64,000 nucleotides of DNA from Puffinus mauretanicus. Its lineage: Eukaryota; Chordata; Aves; Procellariiformes; Procellariidae. Shown here one piece after another: positions 45,062-57,724 of this stretch. Below the pieces are notes generated by a model. The model saw only the letters and a program-made list of their open reading frames with translations, was not told the origin of the DNA and did no database searches. A program made the translations under genes and the position numbers. The stretch lies in the NCBI GenBank assembly GCA_023333565.1, contig JAJKFH010002581.1, positions 868,001 through 932,000 on the forward strand. Reading direction: 5' to 3'. Within the stretch, counting starts at the first letter, position 1. Each line of letters starts with the position of its first letter.

Positions 45062-48000
45062 TATATAAATGAATCCTATCTGTACATTATATCTTATTTT
45101 CACTTTTCACAGTTCTGGGATGCTGCTGTCTGGGAATTTCTGAAAACTCATTCAAAATTTTAAAATTACTAGGACTGTAGACAAAAGAACACATGCTAGC
45201 ACATATTAAGAGGTCTCGTAGAACATGGTGGGAGATGGGACTTCGTGACTCTTGCTCTTAGAGAAGTGACGCGCAGTCTGCCAGGAAGGTAAGTGAGGCA
45301 GAGAGGGAGATGTTGAGAGAGAGAAGTTAGGGCATAAGTATGTTACAGCCAGCAGAGAAAAAAGGGCATCACGGATGGATTTCTCTGAATGCATTGGTGA
45401 ATGTGCATCAAATTTTCAAGTGTCATTTAGGAACTGAAAGATGCCTTTGAACAGTACTGTTTGCTGCCTATAATTCTGTTATGAAGAAAACATCTGTTCT
45501 TTACAAAATGGTCGTGTCCTACCTGTGATTAATACACTACTAAATAGTCTGAAACACAAAGAATTGTGATGATAATAACTATGGTTAATTAATAAAGACA
45601 ATTTTAGAGAATTAGGCTAACAGAAGCATTGAAGTGTTCGGAGCCTTCTAAAAACTTTTGATGTTTGCTTGGACGTACTGAATTTTTGATTACATTTACA
45701 GCAGAGAGAGTAGGAGGTTATCCCAGAAAGACTGGAAAAACTTGGTGTCCTACTGGCAGTCTGAATATTCAACATTAGGATAAACTATTAATTATGAGTA
45801 GCAGCAGTTCTTGGAGAGCTAATTTTATTTATACTGTTTATATGAACTACTTAAAAATACCAGTGCCTTTATTTTTGTGTTAGTAGTGACAATTGTCATG
45901 TTCTATTCTCTTTGTCCACTTCTAGGAATTTATATTACCTTTAATACGCCTGTTGTTCTTCACATAAAATACATCTTTCAGACAGATTTGTTCTGTCTTG
46001 CTGGTCTTCATACTTGTATTGAGATACCTCTGATTTTACGTAGCTTTCAGTTCATTACATATTGCTATAATTGTAAAACTGTTTTTAAACGCCCCTCTTT
46101 TAGATTGTTGAATAGCTAAAACATACCCAGATATCCTAGGGACTGGTTTTTAGTTTTGGTTTGTAAAATTCAATAACTACAGTTGATTTTTGTCCATATC
46201 CAAATTTTCCAAAACTTTTTTTGGGGGGAATTTTGAACAAAAGGTAGGAATTTAATGCCAGCATTTTAGTGGAAAAAAACTTGGGCAAATTTGGTTTTTC
46301 AAGATCTATTCAAATTTTGAATGTGAAAATACACAAAACGAAAGATCATTTGAACTGCCATAATTCAGTCTAAATCATCCGATTTCTTAGTGAAAGAGAT
46401 TTTAGAAATAAAGTTTCTTTGTATACGTTATTTGTAATCAGTCAGTCACGTCACGTCTTACTCTGGGCCAGCAACTTCTTTTGAAGTCTTTGGGACACTG
46501 TTTTTCCTGGAACACAACGGGAATCCTTAGTGGATCCAAGCTAAAATGGGTGAAACAAATGTATGTCCCCTGACGCAGGGGTAGTTGGAAGCGATGTGAA
46601 TATACCTCCAGAGGATTTAGCTTGCTCAGCAGGGCAACTCAATGAGAAGAACGAGTGTAGCTGGATGAGTGGGGTTTGGTTTTGTTCTGTTTTATTGGAC
46701 AGCGCACCAACCTAAGCTGCTTCCTGCTGCTTGTTTCGATGCCTGTGCTACCTCCCAAGTTGTGCCAGTCCGACTGCTTGCGTCATTGGGTGATGAATAA
46801 AGTCGAGGGATTGATTTCAGTTTAAAATAACCCTTTTTTTTTCCCCGGTGCTGCTGAAAAAAGTGTTTGTCAAACTGCAGCCTAAAGGCTTTCTATTGGA
46901 CTGGTAAGAAATGCAAGAGTTAGCTCGCCTGTGCAGCCTAGCAAGCCAGTGAAAAGGAAGATGACAGTAAGCATTGCCATGGGAGAGCAAATTCTTTTAA
47001 GCACATTTCCTGCTGGAACGATAGGCTTGGGTTTGTGAGCAATGGGGCTGCTGCTTGGGTATTCTCCCCGCATCCATTGAGAGAGAACTCGTGTATGTTT
47101 TTTTTAAATAAAACTGATTGCATGCAATGAAATACCTGCCTCTTGTCATCCATTCCTCCGCATAATGGGAACAGCCTGGCTGTCCTCCAAACCTTGACTA
47201 CCATTCCTGAGGGAAAGGTCACCATCACATTGGTGGGGGTCTGGTGATCACCCAGAAACTCAGGTTTTGGGAATGGAGCCATAAGAATATTCTAGGCTTG
47301 CCAGTTCATTTAAAAATAAAATACATGGATTTGACAGAGCATTGTGATGGGATCTTTTTTTTCCCTGGCCTCAGGAGGCCCACAGACTTTTGGCAGGGTT
47401 TGTCCTGGCAGAGAACATGAAATGAAAACAACATTACTGAACCCGTTTGTTTAAATTTCTACTGAAGATCTACAGCAAAAGACCGAGGAGGTTATTTACC
47501 AAACCCATGCTGTGAGGATGATTTAAATGTCTTGAAAGTTAGCTTGGTTTAAACGACACTGAGGCAAGACTCTGAGCATTACCACCCTGCTAGCTTGCAA
47601 ATTCTAGGTTGCACAGAAGAAAGTTAACTTTTCCATTTTTGTGTACTGTGGCAAACCCCAAATAGCAATGCAAAAATATTTGCTATTTAAAAAGCAAACG
47701 TGTTCCTAATCATTTCTTTAACATAATTTCTATTTTGCAATCAGCATTCTGTGTTATGTATCTGGTCTATAAAATAGGTTTCACTTTATGAATTGCCAAC
47801 AAATCTTGTGCTCTTACTTCCACCGCTCAGGCATTCTCACTGTAATTTCTGCTCAGCGCTCATACATGAAGAGCAAATCATTGAAGCCTTTAAACTGTTG
47901 CCCACTCTGTAAATCACCTGTTTGCCAATGAAAAAGAAATCTAAAAGTTTCTTAACTTCAAAATAGCAAACATATTTCAGAATAAAATAAAAAAGCTTTC

Positions 48001-50232
48001 TGCACTGCTAGGATACCCTAGTATTGGTGACCACTACGTCACCCATATAAAAATATAGTGGGAGTGATAGTGGAAGGCTCAGATGCTGATACCTGGTTCA
48101 TTTTTGACAAGTATTGCAAAAAATGACTCATCCCTGCACTGCAGGATGCAACAAGGATGCTCGGGCTGCAAACTAACAGAAGACAAAAAGTGAACCAAAC
48201 ATACCATTTTCAGGACGGAGATTTTCCATCATCCTCCAGAAATGGATTGATGTAAGAAAAATTGTTCTTTGAGAGACCAAAAGATGCAACATAATCTGAT
48301 ACATGAACAATTGTGCTTGAATAAAGTGGCTTTTCAGCTGACAGCTACTTCTCCAGACAACTTAGAGGCCAGGTGGCCAAAGGGACACATGGTGGAAAGT
48401 AAATTAGTAGCATGACTCCACAGAAGGAAAAACTCATAATTTGTATATGTTTGAAACATCCAAGATTCAGTTAATGGAATTAGTATGTAATGCCTAGAGC
48501 ATTTTGCCTGTTCAAAGCTGTGCTCAAGCTTGTTCTCACAGCTCCACTGCAAGGTGAAACAGTAGACTACGGCGTGACTCCTGACTCACACATGGCTAAT
48601 TGCCTCTCCATCTCCGTTCCTAACAATTGATTTTGTCTATCATACCAGTCTGTGCCACTTACTGTTCTGCATCGAGTCATTTTTCTGCTTCTCATCTTCC
48701 ATTGTGCAGTGGTAGGAAGAGATAAGACCTAAAACACAAGTAGGTATGGACTTTCAGGAGATGCAGGAGAGGTGACTTTACTCTTGTCTTATGGGAAGTT
48801 GCGTGTAGATTTAAATGGGAGAACAACATTAGTTTTTATACCTAGCAAAAAAGGCAGCTTCCAAAGACTAAAGTATTTTTTAGGTTTTTTTAAATAAACT
48901 ATAATGTAATATTTTCAAGTTCCAACTCAAGTTTTTTTCCACCAAAAAGTAGATGTTTTAGCACTATTCTTAGTGACCACCACCACAAGTTAAACTGTCT
49001 CAGGAAAACTCTAACACCATCTTCTGACTGCTCAGGGAAATGCAGTGACTAGTTTGTATTTAGACTTAAGTCTTACACAGCTTTAGATATTTTCAGTATC
49101 AAGACTTCGAATATTTGGTTGAAGCGTTATTGATTTCAGTCATTGCCTTTGCAAGCTGCTACTGATGTTGCTTTCTACTGATAAAGCAGCTTTTCTTACA
49201 GATTTCTAGGAAAGAATTCAGGACTTTGCTTCCTTTTTAGTACCCTTAACACTGTGGTTGAATTCTCACCTGATTTATGGCAGAAGGTTTTGATGACACA
49301 ATGCACACTTCAAGTAGCAATGAATTGTCATTGGTTTTCCTCATATTTATTTTTCCCGTAATATCTGTGACTCCTTGCTTCTTCCTCCAGTTTTAATACC
49401 TGCATTGCCAGTTAGTAGTCTGGGGTTTTTTTCTATTTGAAAATAAAGCTTGTTATAAATAAGCTTTGCCAAAAATAAAATTGAGAGCTACAGTGATGCA
49501 TCCCACTTGCTCTTTGTATTTGGATTTGAGACCCAGCGTTGCAACCAGATGTTTAGTGCTCTGCACTCACCATAAATGACAGCTGATTTTTGTTAATGCA
49601 GTAAGATGAGAAAATACTTTTAGGCTGGCCAATATCATACTGTACAACGCATGCTTTATCCACACAGCTAGAGCAGAAAGCAAATTAATCATTTATTTGA
49701 TTACTGATAGTCGAAACAGTATGAAATATATTTTTCCTGAATTTCTTTCCTCAACTTCTGATTAAAAAAAATGTTGAAGGCCATAAATAAAGCAACCTCT
49801 CCATCCATATCAGTCTCATCTGTCATGCTCGCATCTAACCCCTTCATTTACCAGAACTGCGACAGATTTAAGGGGAGCCCCTTTGGGTCCTTAGTTAAAC
49901 CCTCGGTCATGCAAGCCGCTGTGTGTGTGGAGAAGCCAGTGGAGATCTGCAGGTGACCAAAAGGCTACTGATATGCTGCACTCATTAACCGGTTTTCCAC
50001 GGTTCCTGAACCAGTGTTTCAAAGAGCAGTGGACTATAGGAGAAAGGCCAAATAATGGGAAGTGTGAGGATAAAGGTGACAAAAGGAGATAGATTGCTCT
50101 CACTGTAGTACTGTACAGCACCTTCCATGACTTGCGCTATCACAAAAAAGTGGAGAAACAGAGGGAAGCCAGAGCTGCAGTTATAATACTGCTCCTCAGT
50201 ATTAATTGCCCAATTTCATGTGGCCTTCCTAG

Positions 50233-50390
50233 GTGTTCTGGAGGATGGAAAATCAGCTCAGACAGGTGTAACTACAGCTGGAACGCTGAACACTGAGAAG
50301 AGGAAAAACAGTGGTCCTCAGTGTGCAAACCCCGTGGTCCGTGGTGCGGGAGCTACGACGCAGAGACAGAACGGCTTCAGAGCAGCAGAG
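50233..50390 (+). CDS. BAALC: BAALC coding exon 2
   Basis: The acceptor CCTTCCTAG is at 50224-50232. The first two bases complete the split Gly codon of exon 1, and the exon then encodes VLEDGKSAQTGV and onwards through QRQNGFRAAE, 52 further residues. It ends in phase 0 at GTAAGAG (50391). The VLEDG start and the QNG...AE end align with the human exon (MLEDG, QKQNGLQTTE as I recall), while the Thr/Gly/Ser-rich middle has diverged. It contains no known domain and looks disordered. The fit of phase with exons 1 and 3 supports the model. Confidence 0.93.
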
Positions 50391-53209
50391 GTAAGAGTGT
50401 AATTATGTTCCCTGACGCTCAGCTTCAACCAGGTGAAACTTATTTTTGTGACAATCTTCCTCGCTGCAATCAAACTGTATTTAATGCCTTGGGATAAGAG
50501 AAAATGGCTGCACCACAGCCACAGCACGATTGAGCCTAGCACCTCTGACAGTGCCTCATGTCTGAATGGCCACAAAATTGATATTTTATTCAGCTATCAG
50601 AGTAACACACACACTTGTTACAGCAAAAAAACTCTAGACTTATTTTTTTTCAGCTCAGTCCAGCTGTGGCAAGTATTGTGCAAGCTGTTTAAATCAATTA
50701 TCTGAAAGGGAATGTGTTTTTCCTTAATTGCTGCTTTTCTTAAATTATGTGCACTGCACAAACTTTGTTTCATTCAAGGCTGGATGTGAAGCCTGAAAAA
50801 GTCAATGGGAATCTTTTCAATAACTTTGGTAGGCTTTGGGTCAGATCCTCCTCCCTTCCCCCCTCACGTACTGTAGACTTTGCAGAATGATCATCCAGTG
50901 TAACAATAATGTACGAACACTCAAGGTTTTGGGGCTAGACCAAAACCCAAACTTCTCCTGTTCTAGCTGCCTACCTGCGGGTCTCTCACAGGTTTCCACC
51001 CACTGCCCTGTTTGTGTAGCAGCTGCTGAGCTGCCGCAGATGAAAGTAATCCCAACCTTACAGTTGGTGTACTGCTTCCTCGGTTTCTCCGATGGGCAGA
51101 CCTCTCAGCACGGTGTGTGGTGGAACTGTGACACCCACCCCTTAAGAAGCTGTCCCCTCTTGGGAATCACGTCCTTGGGAGAGGCAAATGTAAAGCCAGG
51201 GGGACTGAGCAAATGAAAAAGGGAATTTGGATTGAACTTCACCTTGCATTTGCTAACAAACAACGCATTGGTACACATGTGTTTATTTTATACGTTCATT
51301 GTATTATCTTCTGTAGTGCTGTAGTACAGAAATATTCGCCGGTGACATGGATCCTGCTGTATCTTTCCATGAGATATTGCAGCTCCAGATGTATAGGGAC
51401 ACATTCTGCAGTAATATGACATCTAGAGCCACGGGTTTGCTGTAAATGAGAAACATAAATGCCTGTCATAGCCACTAGCCCACAGAGAAAAATGAATTGG
51501 TCAGGTTGGATATGGTTGAACAGAACTAACATAATTATTAATCCAATTTCAAATAGACTTGGCCACACTTGAGAGTTATAGTGTATACCTGACATATTGT
51601 TGGAGAAAATTGTTTGTCTAATTTTGTAAGTGATTGAAAAATTACTTCTGTATCTAGATTTAGTAGAAAGTATGGGCAAATTCCCACAACATATTAATAA
51701 TGTGAGTGTTGACTGTAATGGGACTACTCAGTGAAGTGTGGGGTCCTGACCTGGGGCCCTCTGGCTTTAAATGTATCCTCCCACCTTTTTCTAGCTAAGA
51801 TGCATTCAGTAATACGTATCTCTACTGTTGCAACCCAGTGCAAAGAAAATTTCTGATGATAAGTAGGGCATTTACATTATTCTACGCATCTAATGCAGGT
51901 GTCTAAGAAAGGAAAGTAATTTGTCTAAAGTTCTTATAGTCAAAAAAGAAATGTATTTTCCTACAGTGGAAGTGTAGTATCTAATTTAGGCTCCAGCTCT
52001 GGTTTGCCATTCTGAACCTCTGTTTCTCCACTGACTGCTTAGGGAAGCATGAGTAGGTTTCCAATTTGTACACCTAAAGTTTAGATGCCTAGAGTAGAGA
52101 ATGTGACTATTCCCCCCAACTCAAAATGTGCCCATTTTATTCATCCGAATATTCACATTGACTACAGTTTTTCTTTTACCCCTACATGCTGTAGAATACA
52201 ACGTGATGCAACACCCGGTGCTCTCAGGACACTTGAGTTCTGCCAGCAGCCTGCTTTACTTCTCTTGCTTCTCGTTTTCTCAGGCATCAAGCTCTAAACC
52301 ATCCTACTTGTGTGACCAGGGGCACTGGGGGAGTAGATAGCAAAGGAGCAGGTGTATTCAGGCTACAGAAATGTGCAGTAATACACACTGGCAAATAAAC
52401 ACCAGATTTTGCTCTCAGATAAATATGTACCTTCCACTCATGTCAGTGGAAGTTTACCAGATGTTATTGCACCTGGCATTGTTACCATGTAAATGATGCC
52501 TAATCTACCTGGTATTCTTGAAACACTGGAAATGCAATAATCAAATCCACCTAACTCAGCTGTGTGTCTCTATCAGCCCGGTTCTGAGTGTCCTTTGCTG
52601 GACCTATCCAGTTTACTGCGCAGTATGGTGCGTTGCTTATGGCAACAAGCAGACAGACTAGGCGATGGAGAAGGATAAATTTAAATTAGGGATGCTCTTG
52701 CATGCATCAGACTGACTTTTTTGAATATTTGGAAACAATCTGATGAAGCTCTGAAAGGTGTATATTGTACTCGGGTCTTACATGCAGGCAGAAATTAGTG
52801 TTATTTTGAAACTGTATTTTCACTTAAGAAACATAAAATAAAGTGGAGAAAATTCTGTCTCAGGCTAGTCACACTCAGCTCCCAGTGACATCAAAAGGAA
52901 CCTCTAATTTCCACTTCTGGACTGAAACCATATTTATTTGCTCCGCTTTTAGAATACACATGTGCAGATACGCTAATGATAGCCAAGAGGGTTGATCCAA
53001 AGCCTACGGGCATCCACAGCCTTTATAGCAGTTAGAAAAGCTTGCATCCACGCTGAATGAGAAGTTGCTCCACATCACAGTACTGTGTGAAGAATGCTGG
53101 AGTCTTTCTGTTTATTAAGTAGAACTGTTTTCATAAATTAGGAGGTAATCATCAATGACTCTTTGTGCTGTCAGTGTGGAACTCACTGTACTGTTTAAAA
53201 CTTTCACAG
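50391..53209 (+). other. BAALC: BAALC intron 2 (2.8 kb)
   Basis: From GTAAGAG at 50391 to a pyrimidine-rich acceptor TTCACAG ending at 53209. No repeat or additional exon is recognised; open frames at 50836-51216 (+) and 51296-51679 (-) have no known domain. Confidence 0.9.
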
Positions 53210-53314
53210 AGTAAATGGGACGCACGGAAAATGTCCACAAAAGAAGTCACCATTAATGTTACAAAAAGCATCAGACAAAGCGACAGAAGGAAAACAAAAA
53301 ATTGTATCAATTAA
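53210..53314 (+). CDS. BAALC: BAALC coding exon 3 (C-terminus)
   Basis: Encodes SKWDARKMSTKEVTINVTKS, then IRQSDRRKTKNCIN and TAA at 53312-53314. The EVTINVT segment and the basic ending KNCIN match the human C-terminus. Together the three exons give 142 residues, close to the 145 of the human main isoform. The acceptor must be at 53208/53209: using the next AG (53210-53211) would start the exon with a stop codon. No ATG-started frame reveals this exon, which is too short to stand out. Confidence 0.95.
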   Translation, partial: SKWDARKMSTKEVTINVTKSIRQSDRRKTKNCIN

Positions 53315-53811
53315 CGAAGCAAAGAGCAAGCGAGGATGGACCTAACAGTGCTTCACTGCACTTTCAAAGTCATCAGTCGCTGAAGATAACGAAGATCTCC
53401 AGATGTTCATGTTGAATACAGCAGGCAGCTGCTGCTGAGTGCCTTCAGAAACATGTCTTGTAGAAACCAGCTGCAGACACTGCAGGATGTTCAGATATCA
53501 TTTGTCTAAAGCAGTGGCACTGCACAGACATACGCCGAAATTCGTGCCATTTGGATTTTACTAAGTCCTACGTTATCCTTGTGTATCTCTTGTTCTGCAT
53601 TGCTATTAGGATGAGGCTGGACAATGAGAGGTAGAGTTCATCGCAATTTAAAACAGGAAATGAACAAATGAATCCGCATTTTCAGTCATAAGGGGTTTCG
53701 AGTGTGTACATTGAAACCCATGGAGTTAATTTAAAGAGCTCACTTGCATAAAACTCAAACCCAGAGATCTCAGAAAGAGACACATAGGTTGCTTCCATTA
53801 AATCTCTTTTA

Positions 53812-53838
53812 AACTATATATATCAGTTATATATAGTT
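53812..53838. repeat. Perfect inverted repeat, 11-bp arms, 5-base loop
   Basis: AACTATATATA, loop TCAGT, TATATATAGTT. If the region is 3' UTR, it could form a short AU-rich stem in the mRNA. Confidence 0.9.
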
Positions 53839-55910
53839 AAGTCATATAGTAACCTTTTTATATATTAATCTTTTAATTACTTAGTTTTAATTTATTTTCT
53901 GTATTGACAGAATTTAGGTCTTAAAACAGTAGCTTTCATATGGATCAGCCTTACTTGAAGTTCCCAGTCTTAGCTGGCAGGTAGGGTTCTGGCTACTTTG
54001 TTATTTCATATATGCCCCTTTAATTATGTTGAGGCCCAGACTGACTTGGAAAAAAGTGATCACTAACAATCATGTAAATAACCATAATTCTTAAAACAAT
54101 ATTCCAATGACAGCTCCAAAAATTGACTTTATTTGATCAGATATAGTTGATTTGCTGTGCAGAACTTATTTAATTGCATTGTAAGCATCCTGTATCATAC
54201 TACTCCATGTTTATCATAAATATACAGCTAAAAAGAATATAAATGTTCAGTGTAGTAAAGACCAGGAATTAATTCAACAGATTACTTCTTCATATAGAAG
54301 TAATAATATATATTCTCTGTGAGTTTATACGTTTATGAAGATAAAAGAGGTAAATTTATTTGCCTCCCCCATGAGACATACATGAGTATCCTTAGAGGGC
54401 CATTTAAAATAACTATTCAAAAATTGTTCATAACAAACAGATGGCGTTGGGAAGAAAATCCATGTATGAACTGCAAGAAGTCCTTTTTGCACGTAGGCAA
54501 ATAAGTATAAATAGAATTGTGGGACTGAATCCTAATTTATTCCATATTAGGATCATTTTAATAACTTGTTGCTAGGTGTGTGAGTATTTAATACTTTCCT
54601 TGGAATACAAGTCTATGCAATAGGGAATTGTTTATTAATTATTCCGACACAAAGGCAAACTGAAATCCAGAGTCAGTGCGAGATTTTTGCATACAATAGC
54701 GTATGTATAAGAAATATTTATTTTTAAATGTCCTAAAAAGGAGCAAAGAACTTGTGCTAAGCTTTCTGCAGGTCAGTGTGTTATCTGGTAAGTGATCTTG
54801 TGCTGCACATTTACGTAGAAGAACTAAAAAATATTGAAAATAGTGTTGTACGGGTAAGACAACGGCAGTCTGCGTATGTCCTTCCAACGTGTGGCTCTCT
54901 GCCAACTTGCTGGCAACATCGTAGGAAAGGAAGGGACTTGACTCACTCCAACAACAAACAGTGGCTGTAGCAGCTCAGCAATATTAATTTAGAAATGGAT
55001 AGCCATTGTTGGTGGCTGTGTACTGACCTAATTGAAAGCACGCATTCAGGATTCTGCATTATTTGTGTAGAGCAGAAGATGAACCATTTCAGATCTGTGC
55101 CAGACTTGTAACCCGCTTCTGTTTCAAAGGATTTACTGGCAGAGAGAGTGCGTATAAACCCGTATGATAGAGGAAAGCTACAGAAAGCGATTAATGATGA
55201 TGGTGCGTGAAAGGATAGAGGGGATTTTGAAGGAAGGCAAAAGGGAAGGTTCATTGTGTAAGAAGGTGTTCCACAGATAGTTGCCTCAGGTGGATACCAC
55301 GTTAGGGTAAGTAGATGCAAGAACAAAGGAGTCCTGGCAGTAAGATTATTTACTAGCTAAGAAATTATTTCGTAATGATGTGCTGACCAGATGCATCTGA
55401 CGGCTTGGGTCACACAACAGAAGCAATGCTGCATAGCGCATCGGTATGAGAAACAGCCCTAGCTGCATGTCAGCAGTCAGCAGGGAGGCAGTTTTTGAGC
55501 CTCGTATTCGGAGCGTGAGATTTGACAGGATGGTTAGCAGGAGGTGGCCTTGGTACCTAATTATCTGGGCAATACTACAGACCTTGCTTATGTTGACCAC
55601 ATTCCCCATCAGGGTGGCAGCTGTGGAGTGGTGAAGGCTGACTGCCCTGGATGACCCCTCTGTCTGCTCATGATAACTTTCTTGAGCTACTTCAAGATCC
55701 CGTAAACCTGTCTATATCCTGAAACTTAACTTTAGGGCATTCAAAGACTGGATCCAATTTCTGTGGTACAAACCATGTCTAGTTACAACTTTATAAACTC
55801 TTCTCATGTAACACATTACTGTTCTTATTCATTAGGTGGTAACTGAAAAGAAATTACATTATGTTTTAGGTGGCTTCTTAGTTCTTGATGTGTAAGCTTC
55901 CAATGACCTT

Positions 55911-55916
55911 AATAAA
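55911..55916 (+). terminator. BAALC: Candidate BAALC polyadenylation signal AATAAA
   Basis: AATAAA is followed 10-20 bases later by GTGTGTTGTGG, a good GT-rich downstream element. A second AATAAA near 57350 also has GT-rich sequence after it. Confidence 0.45.
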
Positions 55917-55930
55917 ACTAAAAGTGTGTT

Positions 55931-57724
55931 GTGGAAATGTGGATCCTGCCTCTGTACATAGATAAGGTTATATTTATGTTTTCTTAACTTTCTTTCTACT
56001 AGAGACAACCACCAGTAGAAACAACAAATTTGTTTATAAAATAATATACCGCGCTGTATAATTAAGGGTGACAGAATCTAGTCTATACTGCTTAAGACAA
56101 TTTAAAGTCCTAAAAATAGATTCCTGTGCTACTTTTAGTGGAAGAAGTAATCTCAAAGAATCATCTGGACATCTTCACTCCAGATGGCCTTCCTAGGAGT
56201 GAAGAGTCTTATTTACAGGGTCTGTTCTTTGAGTACCATCTTTCAACTCTAAACAGCTCAAATACAGGAAATAAAATAACCATGTTAGAAGACACAAACT
56301 TTTAGATAAAGGACCTGTGGACATCTCTGTCTTCTTATATGACAGGATTTTTGAAATGTAATAGTCCCCCAGAAGATATTATGCCACTTAATTTGTTCAA
56401 TGTCCCTTGGCTGCACACGAGGATTTCTACAGCTACAGTGAAACAACACACTTTCTGCTGGAATGATTTGCCAAGATCTGGTGAGTTTTTATGATTTACC
56501 TGAGTTCAGGTTTTAAACACAAGCAAACTTTGTCATGTTTCTATAATTCCAATACAATGTATAGATAGGATTTTCCTCTGATATGTATATACGTATAAAA
56601 TACAATTTCTTCCACTATGTGAGAAATGGAATCACTCAAAAGAAAATGGACATTGGATGAAGAAGAGAGAGAATTTACAGTTCCCAATAGATATCATTAA
56701 GCAAATGCATCTTCTCAAAGACTCAGTGCAATTTTATCTTTCAGTATTCCTTCATCTTGTCCCTTATGCTTCCTTAACGTATTTCATCATTTTCCCATTA
56801 CTGTAGGACATTGACTGGAAGACACGCAATTTTACTGTGTGACAGAAATGATCTTGTACTGAAAAAATAGGAAAGTGTAATTATCGTGTAAGCAATTTAT
56901 GAGTACTGAGTTAAACATGCATTCTTGTTAGCTAAATGGCTGAGATCGCATACAAAACAGAAAACAGATATTTTTGATCTTCCTAGTATGTTCATATACA
57001 TATATATTCATATGTGCATGTCTCTGTGTGTGTACATTGTAATGTCTTTAGTGTGTACTTCTGTCCTGCAGTTCAGGCATGGTTTTTTGGGAACCTTTTA
57101 CTTGTGTTTTTAATTCTGACACCCAAGTGTAAAATGTTTTAATGTTTGAACTGAAATCTGTTTTACATGCCTTTTGAAAAGAATGAGCTATATAATTTGT
57201 GCACAGAAATGGTGTTTGAAAAAGCAGGCTTTGTTTTATTTGGAAGTAATGAATAATCTATCTAAATTCAAACAACGTAACGGGAGCATTTTTGTACTCT
57301 CATTTTATCTGCAAATTATTGAAGATTGACCTTGAACTTGAAAATTAAAATAAAGAAAATTTTTAAAGTCTCTGTTTATTACTCCATGCATTTTACATTC
57401 CTGTGTTTGTGGTTGATTTATCTTTAAGAGCTAAGACCAAAGACTGCGAAGGTATAATGAATGGTTCCCACCTCCTCTCTTCATGGAATCAGAATATTTC
57501 TGTATCTGATGTCCTCAGGCTGTGGCTCATGGACTGTGTGGTCACATCAAAGAAGCTAAAATACATATATTCCCCATAAGAAATTGCTGTATTTGCCAAA
57601 GAGGGCTTATGAGGTCAAAATGAGAGGAATCGTAGTTCTGTAATTATAAATGGGAGAATTTGTGGTTGCTGTCATGGCTAAAGTGGAAGACATTGGGAAT
57701 CCAAGACATTTTCTCTAGTAAGAT
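55931..57724. other. Intergenic region, no gene seen
   Basis: AT-rich, unique-looking. It includes a TA/TG-rich tract at 56990-57040 and an alternative poly(A) signal near 57350. Confidence 0.5.

Larger units (their letters stand above)
31695..50232 (+). other. BAALC: BAALC intron 1 (18.5 kb)
   Basis: Runs from GTGAGT at 31695 to CCTTCCTAG at 50224-50232. It holds an AT-rich dinucleotide tract just past exon 1, a purine-rich tract (33160-33800), a CR1 3' end (40168-40617), a GC-rich patch (42130-42300) and a solo LTR (44476-45061). The remainder is AT-rich and without supported genes; short open frames such as 34455-34781 on the minus strand have no recognisable domain. Confidence 0.9.
53315..55930 (+). 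other. BAALC: BAALC 3' UTR (probable extent)
   Basis: AT-rich sequence after the stop codon. The first clear AATAAA I find downstream with a GT-rich element is at 55911, which would give a 3' UTR of about 2.6 kb; human BAALC also has a long 3' UTR. It includes an AT-rich perfect inverted repeat at 53812-53838. The end is inferred. Confidence 0.45.

Noticed and set aside
31695..50232. Bird counterpart of the human intronic microRNA miR-3151 in BAALC
   Set aside because: I know of it only from primates and see no hairpin that I can tie to it; a structural search would be needed.
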